Shown here piece by piece: positions 1 to 10,600 of a DNA stretch of 64,000 bases. The notes beneath the pieces are model-generated. The model was not told the origin of the DNA and did no database searches. It saw only the letters and a list, made by a program, of their open reading frames with translations. Every line of letters begins with the position of its first letter. Position 1 is the first letter of the stretch. The DNA is from Oryzias latipes (lineage: Eukaryota > Chordata > Actinopteri > Beloniformes > Adrianichthyidae): the NCBI RefSeq assembly GCF_002234675.1, contig NC_019873.2:10999740-11063739 (forward strand), read 5' to 3'. The translations under genes were made by a program, and so were the position numbers.

Positions 1-921
1 ATTTATATTATATTTTTTACTTATGTCACTTTTGCCTAATGTTTGCATTTGTTTATTGATTGAAAACATTTCACAAACAAACATGCCAAATTCAGGGCGG
101 GGCAAAAGCCGTTTTTCCATCACTTTCAGCACTCGTAGGCCGCGTTCCTCTTTTCCACACTTTGTTTCAGAGATTTTAGCATGTAGATTTTATAAGAGCA
201 ATGTTATCCAGGCTGTAGAGTTTCTTTAACAGCCAAAACAACCAACAGGAAACAAAATCTTTCTTAAAAATAATTTTAGTTAGTTAAATCTGGGGTTTTG
301 TTTTCCTCATTTGTTTAGATGAGACAGATTGATAAGAAGTTTATTTTTTTTAACAGTGTTTTTAATAAAAGTAGGATCTTCTAATTAAACCCAACATCAG
401 GGTGCAAACAGACTTTTTTTTCATGTTTAAAAAAAAAAAAAAACTGCAACCAGAATAGAAAAAAATGCAGAATGTGACTCAACTAAAAAGGCCAATTATT
501 TAAAATAGAGATATTTTAAATCTATGGTTTATGTTTAGTTTGAATGGGTGAAAACATCTCTGTCTGTAAAACGAAAGCATTGATTCTCATTTACATTTTT
601 TGCAGGGTGTCCATGTTTATGTTGTGCGGTATCTGTGTTGTTTGCTGGTTCAAAAACAAGACTCTCCTCTGAACAAAAGTAAAGCTGCGTTTTACATCAG
701 GACCCGAAAATTAAAAAAATCAGAAACGAGAACGTCAACCATCACTTAAAAATCTGTCATTACTGAAACTTCAACAATAAATCACAGTAGTCATCTGTCT
801 CTGGGACTTTCTATTCAACCTTATTTCATACTAACGGACTAACATGTACATTTAAAGGGAACAAAAGAATACTTTTCATTAATGTTTTAATTTAGTTTAA
901 ATAAAATTTCTTACTCCCTCA
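1..921. other. Gene-free sequence upstream of cgas
   Basis: AT-rich sequence with no convincing coding exon on either strand. The only open frame (23-229) has no recognisable domain and no splice signals that would link it to a neighbour. In human the gene on this side of CGAS is MTO1, but nothing resembling MTO1 is visible here. The last 200 bp presumably hold the cgas core promoter. Confidence 0.5.
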
Positions 922-931
922 TTTCGTTTTC
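922..931 (-). promoter_or_regulatory. ISRE-like site upstream of cgas
   Basis: The plus strand reads TTTCGTTTTC, which fits the interferon-stimulated response element / IRF core TTTCNNTTTC (GAAANNGAAA on the other strand). It lies about 125 bp upstream of the cgas ATG. Mammalian CGAS is an interferon-stimulated gene, so an IRF or ISGF3 site here is plausible. The match is short and sits in AT-rich DNA, so chance is possible. Confidence 0.45.
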
Positions 932-1055
932 TTTTGCAACACAATCATCCACAAGATGGTGCTGCTGCTCTAATTAAAAAACATAAAAAAAGGGGAGGGG
1001 AAAGGGAAATGTGAGTCAAAAGACATTTGACCGCGCTTATTTAGTTCAATTCATC

Positions 1056-1685
1056 ATGAGTGTTAGAGGAAGACCGTGTAAGACCAACAGTCCAGACTCT
1101 TCAGAACCTGAGACGAAGACTAGGCAGAAGCAGGCCCCTCAGCCAAGATGTTCTGCAGCGGAGAAGACCAACGGAACCAGAAGAAGAGCAAACAAACAGG
1201 ATCAGCAAAAGGAAAAGCAGCAGGAGAAGTCATGTGTGGAGATGAGGGCAAAAAACGCAGACTGTGTCGCAGAGGAAGCGGGAAACCCTACAGCAGGCAG
1301 CGCGGTCCAAATCTGTCAGGCCACAACTAAAACCACTAAAAAGTCTGCAAAGCCTAAGCAGGAAGACCATAACTCTGTTGAAGGTAAAAAGAAGAGCCCG
1401 GAAATGAAGAAACCCAACAGGATCAAAAGCCCAGAAAGACCCAGAGAGGAAACCGTAAAAAAGAAGGGAGACTCCATCCTCAAGGAAACCGTAAAAAAGA
1501 AGGACGACGTCATCCTCAAGGAAACCCTGAAAATCCTGAAGATAAAAATGGAAGAGAGATCCAACGTGGCAAAAGAAATCAATGACATAAAAAAGCACCT
1601 AACAAATCATTTAAAAGAGAAAACCCAGCTGTTTAAGGAAGTTCAGGAACCACTGAATACCGGGAGCTACTATGAAAACCTGAAG
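1056..1685 (+). CDS. cgas: cgas exon 1 (residues 1-210)
   Basis: Encodes the basic N-terminal tail, the spine helix and the GS motif. The donor is AAG|GTAGGT, phase 0. The tail holds a tandem 12-residue duplication (residues 132-143 and 144-155, each beginning ETVKKK) that runs into the spine helix. The exon ends exactly after [10 protein letters not shown], as in other vertebrate cGAS genes. Confidence 0.95.
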
Positions 1686-4600
1686 GTAGGTCACCTTAAC
1701 CTGAACTTATTCTGTAAGCTCACATGATGACTCATGAAGGGGCCTTAAAAGTAGCCGGAGAAAATTCATCGCCTATGAGTGAAGCAGTCGCGGCCTACTT
1801 TATGATGACCAACACAAATTCAATCTAGAACCTCACAGAAAATAATCCGTGTGTGATGTAATAGTGAATTCATTCATGTTCACTTTGAGAAATATTCCGC
1901 TCCTTTTGGTGAATTGCTTTTAATGCTCCTCTACTGCCCGCATGCGAGGAACACAGAGAGCACAGCCATGTGGCGAGCTTATGGTAATTTATGCTTGTGC
2001 AGCGTGTGGCTGATGAAACAGCAGGAACAAGCGGCGATTCTTAGCAGAATGCAGTAAGAATTAGAGAATAAAGCTCCTGGACTTACAGTAGAAACCAGAT
2101 AACTTAACAAAAGTGTTGATTTGGAGACGCAGGTGTCGTTAGACAATGACTACACTATGATCTTCATGCTATGCTAATGAACTGGAGATGCACAGACCGC
2201 GTCAATGTCAGACAAGATTTTCTCCGACCGGGCTTTTAAGACGTGGTGGATAAAAGCAACATAAATTAAACAATAAATACACATTTCAGAGCTGGTGTTG
2301 TGCTGAACGCCCCTTCCACCCCTGTGTGAGAGTGCTGCATGTGTACAGCCAGTGACATACTGGCAAGAATCCAAAACATGTGATTTCATTTAAAAATTAA
2401 TCTCCTAGTGACAGAATTAGGAAAAGATGACACTAAAAGTTACTTTTATGCAACTAGATTTTTTTTTAAATGTGGTTATGTTCTGCTGGTTTAGACAACA
2501 GGTGACTGACAGCTCTCCTCATGGGGGACTACAGGGGCCTTTTTCCAGCAGTGTTCTGCTGCTGAAAAAAGAACACAGAAACTTTTGTGATAGAACATAA
2601 AACATTTCATTGCTGGTGTGAAAATGGCAAAAGAAGAGTACAAAGACTGAATAGAAATTTAAGTAGTAGTTACTTAAAAAATACATAGAAAATAGTCATT
2701 TTTATTTGATGTTTTAAATCTATTGTGACTTCCACTGTTTGAATTTCAAATATTATTTTATAAAACAAAACACCCAAGGTTTTTCTGTGTCAAATAGTGT
2801 ATTTATTTATCTTCTATCTATATCTATCTATATACCCAGGCTGTGTCCCACCAAGGTGGGGTAGCCTAGACAGGGCATTCAATTTTAACTCCCTCCTTCT
2901 CTTCCCCAAACCCTCCTCCTTCAGTGACTGTGCGTGTGCGCATGTGTGCGTGTGTGAGACTGGTTCTAAGCCACGCCACACCACACTGCACAGGGTCAGC
3001 TGCACAGCCCAGTGTGGGCACCTCCACAGCAGGGCCTCAGCCAAAGCTGGTTTCCCCTTGCCGCTTCATCCCAAGACCAGGGGCCTCATTTATAAACGTT
3101 GCGTACGCACAAAAGAAGGCGTACGCCACTCTCAACGCAATAATTGAGATTTATAAAAAGCAAACTTGACGGGAAAATGTGCGGTCCTTCACGCAAGCTC
3201 TGACCCAGGCGTACGCACAAAAACGGGTGAAATGAGAAACGGCGACGCCGTCGGCAGATGGAAGAAACACGTGAAAGTGAAAATGACAATCCTGCCTCTC
3301 AGAAATAACATGAAGACTTCACAAAGCAAGTCTTACAATTAACAGCTACACCAACACCCGTTTGATCGATCAGCAGTGAAACAAACAAAAAACAAACGAA
3401 AATTACAATGAAATTCAAATGAACACATATTTGCAAAAAGAAAAGTGAAATATGTTCTGCAATATTGGCATGTTGTGCAATTCATCCTCATAAATAATAT
3501 ATTTAACAGAACGAAATAATGTACAAAACTGACATTCCCGTCAATGTGTCCGTCTGGCGGAGCAGGTGCAATTAGACAGACAGATGGATAGAGAGAGAGA
3601 GATGCATTAATTGTCCACTGGGGAAAGTTGTTTTCATAGTAAAACATTTCTTCATAAGCTACGGAATTATGGTATTCATGCATATGCCTTTAGTTTGTTT
3701 TATTTTTGATAAAACAATGTATGGCGTATGTCTCAACCATTCAGAAAGCAACAAGAAATTACATTTGCGCTGATCAATTTCCCATTTCCACGTTGATTAT
3801 TACCGACATTTGTAGCTTGTCAGATGCAATTAAATGGATGGAAATAAAATGCTCCATCACAATGCGTAATGACGCACGATGGCTGATCTTAGAAGATGTG
3901 GCAAATGGAAGAATTCGGAGTGAACGCATCTTTAGACAGCAAGAAGACGTGCTGGCAAACGAGGACGAGTGGCTTATGAGCTGGTTCCGACTTCCTCGAG
4001 CCGTCCTGTTGGAGCTTTTGGGGGGGTGTCACCTGGTGCATCTGGCGCGTCGGTGTTCCCCCTGCGCCTCAGTCACCACTCCACTTAAAAGGGATTCCCC
4101 AATTATTGCCGCCAGTCTCTCATCAAGAGTGGTCAGCTCCGGTGTCCCCCTTTCCCCCACCCGTGGCAGACACACTCTGGCGATGCAGCGCCAGACGTTT
4201 TTTTGCCTCGACTTTGATGTTCGACCATTTCTTTTTTATTTCGGCCACGGTCCGAGGTTGTGAGGCTACAGCAATTACGGAGTCTGCCACCGTTTGCCGC
4301 TCACGTGGCTTTTTGGCATTAGTAATGCCCACACTGTGCCCTCCAAACAACATTATTCTCCTCTTTTCCACCTCGCCAACGATAACTTCTACTTCACATT
4401 GAGTGAAGTTACGTTTTTTTGATTTCCTCTCGGTGTTCGCCATGGTTTCGCAATCAATGAATATTCATTTGTGGGCGTTTCACGGACTATTTATGGGCAA
4501 CTATGGGCGTGTCATGAAGCCGCAAAAGCTGCGCTGCATTTAGAATTGATTGTGATTCATTAAAGGGAAAGATGCGTAGGATGTGCGTGCGCACGGTTTT

Positions 4601-7600
4601 ATAAATCTGAATATTTCTGTGCATACGCACGTCCTATGTTTCATCCGTACGCCACTTCTGACGCAAATCCTACGCAAAGTTTTATAAATGAGGCCCCAGA
4701 CCTTTACCACACCCCTCCATTCATTCATACACAAACTCTCTCCACCCATCCCTGTCCTTGGCAGCCTCTCTCCCCTGCACCACAGTCATCCCTCTTGCAT
4801 TTAACGCTCTTTTTACACCCTCTGTCCATCCCATTCGCGGTCTTCCTCTCATTGTCACTCCACTCACATCAGATTCGTATACCTTTTTCACCAAACGCTC
4901 CCTTTCCATTCTTTCAACATGTCCAAACCATCCCAGTGCCTTTTGCTCTGCTCTATAAGCCAACTCTCGCATCACACCAGTTCTCTCTCGGATTACTTCA
5001 TTTCTCACACGATCCATACACCACACCAAACGTTCTCCTTCCACTTTCAGACTCCACGTTTCAGCCCCTTATAACGCTGCAGGCACCACCACACCATCAT
5101 ACAATCTCCTTTTCGCATCCTTTCCCAGTGACCTACATTCAAATACTCTCTTCATTCCCCCCCATATCTTTCGTACTTCATTCATTCTAAACTTTACCTC
5201 TCCCCCATTCCACCATCCACACAGACACACGACCCCAAATACTGAAAACACTCTACCTCTTCCAACAACTCCCCATTTAATGCCACATTCAATCTACGTT
5301 CACCCTTTAACCTCGTACACCTCATCACCTTACTCTTTTCCACATTCACTCTCAACTTCCTTCTGTCGCACACCCTTCCAAACTCCTCAACCAGACATGC
5401 CAAGCTCTCTTCTGAGTCAGCCACTAGTGCAGTATCATCTGCAAACAGCAACTGATTCACACTCCATTCGCTGCCGTCAGTATTTATCATGCTCACACCC
5501 GTACCCGACACCCTTTCATTCACCTCTTTTACCACACCATCCATATACACGTTAAACAACCACAGAGACATCACGCATCCCTGACGGAGACCAACCCTCA
5601 CAGGAAACCACTCACTCATGCTATTTCCCACTCTCACATGCTCTATTGTTTCTATAAAAACTCTTCACGCCTTCCAACAATCTACCATCAATACCATACA
5701 TACTCAACATAACCCACAACGCCTCTCTATCAATCCTATCATATGCCTTCTCTAAATCCATGAATGCCCAAAACACCTCCCTACCCTTAGCCAAAAAATT
5801 TTTTCACACAATTTTTTCTCCCTTCCCCTTGTACAGGGGAACCACACACGCACTCATCCAAATCAAGCGGCACCTGCCCACTTACAAAACACACATTCAA
5901 CAATCTCACTAACCACTCGATCACGATCGCTCCACCACACTTCAGGCATTCCACAGCACACCCATCCACACCTGCAGCCTTTCCTACTTTCAACTTTCCC
6001 ACAGTTTGCTCAACTTCCTCTCCCGTAATCAACACTTCATGCAACTCTCCTAATACATTCAGTCTACTTTCCCTTCCATCCATCCCAAGCACAGCATCCC
6101 GATCTTCCTCCACATTCAACAGCCTCTCAAAATACTCCGCCCACCTTTTTCTTACTGCATTTCTCTCATTCAACATCCTTCCATCCTCTGTTTTTACTTT
6201 CTCCTTCCTCCCCGACACTCCCTTTCGCACCCTTTTCACCTCCTTCCAAAACATTTTCTTGTTCTCTCGAAAATTGTCCGTCAACTGTCTGCCCCACCTT
6301 TCGTCCGCAGCCACTCTTGCTTCACGCACAGCTCTCTTAGCATCCCTTTTCTTCTCCTTATAACACTCCTATGACTCCCTGTCCTTTCTCTGCAGCCATA
6401 CTTCGTACGCACATCTCTTCTCAGCTACAGCCAACCTTACATCCTCGCACCACCATTCACTTCCCTTTCTTACACCACCCCAAACATGTCTCACACCACA
6501 CACTTCCTCTGCACTTCCAACCACTGCACTCTTGAACTGTTGCCATTCTTCCTCTTTAATCTCTTCTAACACATCAAAAAGCAGGATTGTTGCTTAAGCA
6601 AGATGCTTTATTTTAGTAAAGAATCTTAATTACATAAGTGTGTATAGTGCGGTGGAAGGAAGACGTTTGGTCCAAAATGAAAACAACTTGGCAAACTTGG
6701 AAAGAGGTTTCCCAATTTGGAAAGTTTACAACTCAATATTATAAATACTCAAGTCAATAATAAATTTTACAAGTAAGTTCACTTTACAAACAAAGGTCCC
6801 TCAGGGGCTCCCCCTCAAACGTATTGGAGGCAGTGTATTAGATAGGCAGTCACAGGAAAACCCGTTGGGGGAAATCATATATGTCAGCAGTGATACAGTA
6901 GAAGTTTAGAGTACTAAATTCCCCTCCTCTACTGCTTTCGAATCAGCTGAAATAATACCTGGAAGATGCATAAAAAGGGCCTTAATTTTCAAAATTTTCC
7001 AGGGGTTGGGGTGGGGTGGTAGCCTCCTACTCTGAAAACCTTTGAGGCCCCTGCTTGAGAACGTTACTAAAACAACTTCAACTTCACAGATTTCTAATCC
7101 TGACGAGTTCGACGTCATGCTGCCCCTGCTGGTGGAAAGAGCCAAACCTGAACCGTTTAAGGAGGATGGAGCCTTTTATAAAGTGGCTCTACAACGTGAA
7201 AACAACCCGCTGAAGGACTTACAGAAGGATGGCTTTCTACCTGCAAGCCAAATACTGGCCGAGTTCAGGAAGGAGGTGAAGAAACTCCTGAAGAATGTTG
7301 AAGGTCAGTTCAGATCTTAGATGTTGCAAATTTGCATTATTTTTTACATTATGTATTACCTTTCTGGAAAAACAGCAAAGAATTAAACCATTTGGGGAGA
7401 GTGCTCTGTGTGTAAAACACAAATACACTGTGGGCTAAAAATAAATGGAAAAACCCCCCACAAACGGTCAGACTTATTTAGTGTTTTTGAGGTTGAACTT
7501 GACCTCAAATTAACTAAATTTGATAAATACATAATCAAAACAAAGAAATACAATCCATAACCAACAGGAAAAGAAAAAAAAGAAAATATGTCAATAATGA

Positions 7601-10600
7601 AATGTCTGTAACAGCAAGAATATAAAGCTTGGTTTGCCACTATGTGATGCACTGTACTTGACACTGGGAAATCAGTTGCATTTATTTTCTAAAGCTTTCT
7701 GGATTCATTTTTAAAGACCTACTGATGAAAACTGTGTTTTTAACATGTTGTTGTGGCATTTGTCTAATGATTGAGCAATTTAAATTAGAAGATCAGGAGC
7801 AGACAAAGGAAAGATTTTTGAAAAAGAGCATATATGTGATGTATAAAATATACTGGGAAGGCCACAAGATCCCTGCCCCAAAAGAAATGATATATTTAGA
7901 AAAAAAAAGAAAAAAAAGGGTCTGGAAGATTCAAGGACACCACACAAACAGAGCTCTCAGCAACAGGAAAGGGAAGAGGAGACTGGGGTTCCTGTACATC
8001 AACAGTCCCGCCCACAACTCAGAGGCAATTTTCTAACTCCTGCTGCTCTGCAGAAACTATGTACTAGAAAGCAACATCAATTTTTTTAATTTCATTATGG
8101 TTAAAAATGACAATCATAATTAAAAGACCAGTGGGAACCCTTTTACAATAGATCAAAATGATTTGAGTGGGACTTTAACTACATTTTTCAACAATCCAGA
8201 ACAGTCAATCTATTGTTGGAAAACTCTAAATATAGGCAATAAAAAAACCTGCATTGAAGCCTGGAATACTGCTCTGTTTGATGCTCATGTCTGAGCTGTT
8301 TTATCTAAAAATTCCTCTATGTGAGGCTTCAGGCTTTAAGATGAGGAAACCATCAGGTGTTCATCAGTTTAAGAAGACTCTTGTTTAAACATTGGTTCAT
8401 TTTAATATTAGGATTCTCGATTGCAGGTTTTGAATGCAGAAACACCATGGTGATGCAAAAGCTTATGCATTCAGATTTGCGGACATGTTTTGTTGGTAAA
8501 AAATGAGCCGTTTCTCTTTCCAGAATGGAAGATGGTACAAGCCAAACCAGGCTGCCCTGCTGTGACCCTGACCAAAACAGTTGGGTCCATCCCAGTTTCC
8601 CTTGACTTGGTCCTCTGCCTTCAGGTCAAATCCAGCTGGCCGCCTTTCACTACTGACGGCTTTAAGATAGAGGGGTGGCTTGGGGCAAAAACAAAACAGG
8701 AACACAAACGAAAACCCTATTATCTTGTCCCAAAATATGAAGGAAAGGGTTCTGTGGAACACAATGGGGTTGCAAGTAAAGGTAAATGAATTCTCCAGCA
8801 GTAAAATGCACTATCAACATAAATCTGTCTGCAGCTGCATCTGCTCATGACTTGTCTTCTGTGCCACACAGACGCCTGGCGGATTTCCTTCTCACACATC
8901 GAAAAAGAGATCCTGAAGAACCACGGATCGGCGAAGACATGCTGCGAAAGAGGTGGAGAAAACTGCTGCAGGTCTGCATTTGGCAAACATCAGCTTCACA
9001 ACTCTTGTTGCAAAAAGTCTTAAAACCCACAGTTCAGGAGAATTCCTAAATTCTGGAAAGACTTCTGTTTGTTTCTGTCCTTTGTAAAGCTCTAAAAACA
9101 AAGGTTTTCAAAATACAAATTCTCAAACATGACAATACATAACTCTTATGAATGTCAGAGGATAAATGCAGCTACAAAGGGGAGGAATCCAGTATTTTTC
9201 TTTGCTGGTCCCAAGTCCAACTAAATGCAGAGGTTTGTGTGTCAAACCAAAGTCAACTTGATCATGGAAATTACAAACTGAACATCCATAGCAGATCAGA
9301 TGTGGTGCAAGTTAACTACATCTTCCACCGGTGCTGAAGAGCCACTGAGTGTTAGTGGAAACTGGATCCCTGTTGGTGGAAGAAGCAGATGTGAAAGGCG
9401 TGTCTATAGGCAGAAACAGAAACCGAAAGACAAGAATGTCAGACTCAATAGAAACTTTGACTGCAAGAACTTCGACAGAGAAAACTGGAGCTCATGAATA
9501 AAAGATGAACGGTGTATGTTCTGTGTGTTCAAGAGACCAGATAAAGAAGGAGCACAAATTATGCATAGAGGTTCAGGCTATTTTATCGTGGAGTGGATGG
9601 AAGGAAAAATGCAGTACTTTTGATGGGGAGTTTGGCAAGAATTGCTTAACAAATAATAATGACAATGGTGAACTCTTTTTTTTTTTTTACTGAAAAGAGA
9701 GGAACACCTGTTAAGAATGGAGGAAGAGGCTCAAACACTGATTGTAGCTTGTGCAGATGTTGAAATCTGAAAGAGATCAGCAAAAGTTGTGGTTTGGAAG
9801 AGTGTAGCTGATAGTAATAAGACTGTGGTGTCAGGATGACCTGTAGTGAGGAAGATGACAAAGACAGAGCAGAGGACCAAGCGGTGATAGTGGAAAAAGC
9901 AAGAGTGCTGAGGGATTTTTGGAGAGGAACTGAAACAAACTTCAGGAGATCAGGAGGTTCTCCCAGATGACTGGGAAGAAAATACTTAGCTTTTTTCATT
10001 CACCAAGGACATGACACACCAAGGACGTTTGGGAGTGTTAAGAGAAAAAGGTTTGCGAACAAAAAGGGTGACACCAAGAAGACAACAGTTAGGAGTACAG
10101 TGAAATGCAGCACAAGGTTGAGGTGGCAAATACTAACCAAAGGGTGGATGAGGACTTGAAGATGTGGTTCTGTACTGGTCTAGCCAGTTAAACAGAAATG
10201 GAAGGATTTAAAGCTGTTAAAGGTCATCAAAAACAGGCATGGAAATGTGTTAACCAGTTCCACAAGTGAGATGGAAAGATGGAAGGATAACTTCGAAGAA
10301 CAAATGAATCAGGAAACTGTGGAACAAGAAGTAGCAAAGATCAGTAAGGCTGACATGAGGAAAACAATCCAGATGATGAAAATCTTTGGAAAGGCAGTTG
10401 GGTCTGACAAAATACCTGTGGAGGTATGGAGGAAACAGTTTGGGAGAGGTGGCAGTAGAGTTTCTGACCTGATTGTTTAACAAGACTTTGGAGAATCAGA
10501 GGATGCCTGAGGAAAGAAGGAGAAGCATCCTGCTGCCAATTTTGAAGAAGTGAGAAGTGCAGAACTGTGAAAAATACAGAGGAATAAAGCTGATGAATCC

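Larger units (their letters stand above)
3079..4697. mobile_element. Harbinger-type DNA transposon inside the LINE
   Basis: The terminal inverted repeats read GGGGCCTCATTTATAAA at the left and its complement at the right, followed by further inverted GCGTACGCAC-type subterminal sequence. A 5-bp direct repeat (agacc, 3074-3078 and 4698-4702) flanks it. Inside are a minus-strand MYB/SANT-like frame and a plus-strand fragment of a HARBI1-like transposase. It is internally deleted and therefore probably non-autonomous. Confidence 0.8.
2811..6590 (-). mobile_element. Degenerate LINE (non-LTR retrotransposon), interrupted
   Basis: Minus-strand frames at about 6369-6572, 5787-6329, 5194-5637, 5069-5251 and 4721-5044 read colinearly as a LINE ORF2. 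They cover a linker after the endonuclease, the reverse-transcriptase palm ([13 protein letters not shown] near 5410-5450), a thumb/linker (WFGHVERM near 4925) and the C-terminus. Frameshifts and stops separate them. A Harbinger element (3079-4697) interrupts the 3' part, which resumes at 3078-2840 and ends in a TATC/TAGA microsatellite tail (about 2811-2834). It is antisense to cgas. The clade was not assigned; the 5' end is truncated near 6590. Confidence 0.8.

Noticed and set aside
1011..1055. cGAS start at 1011
   Set aside because: The codon at 1011 is GTG, not ATG; the first in-frame ATG is at 1056.
1230..1598. Minus-strand frames opposite cgas exon 1
   Set aside because: Shadows of the Lys-rich coding strand with no domain.
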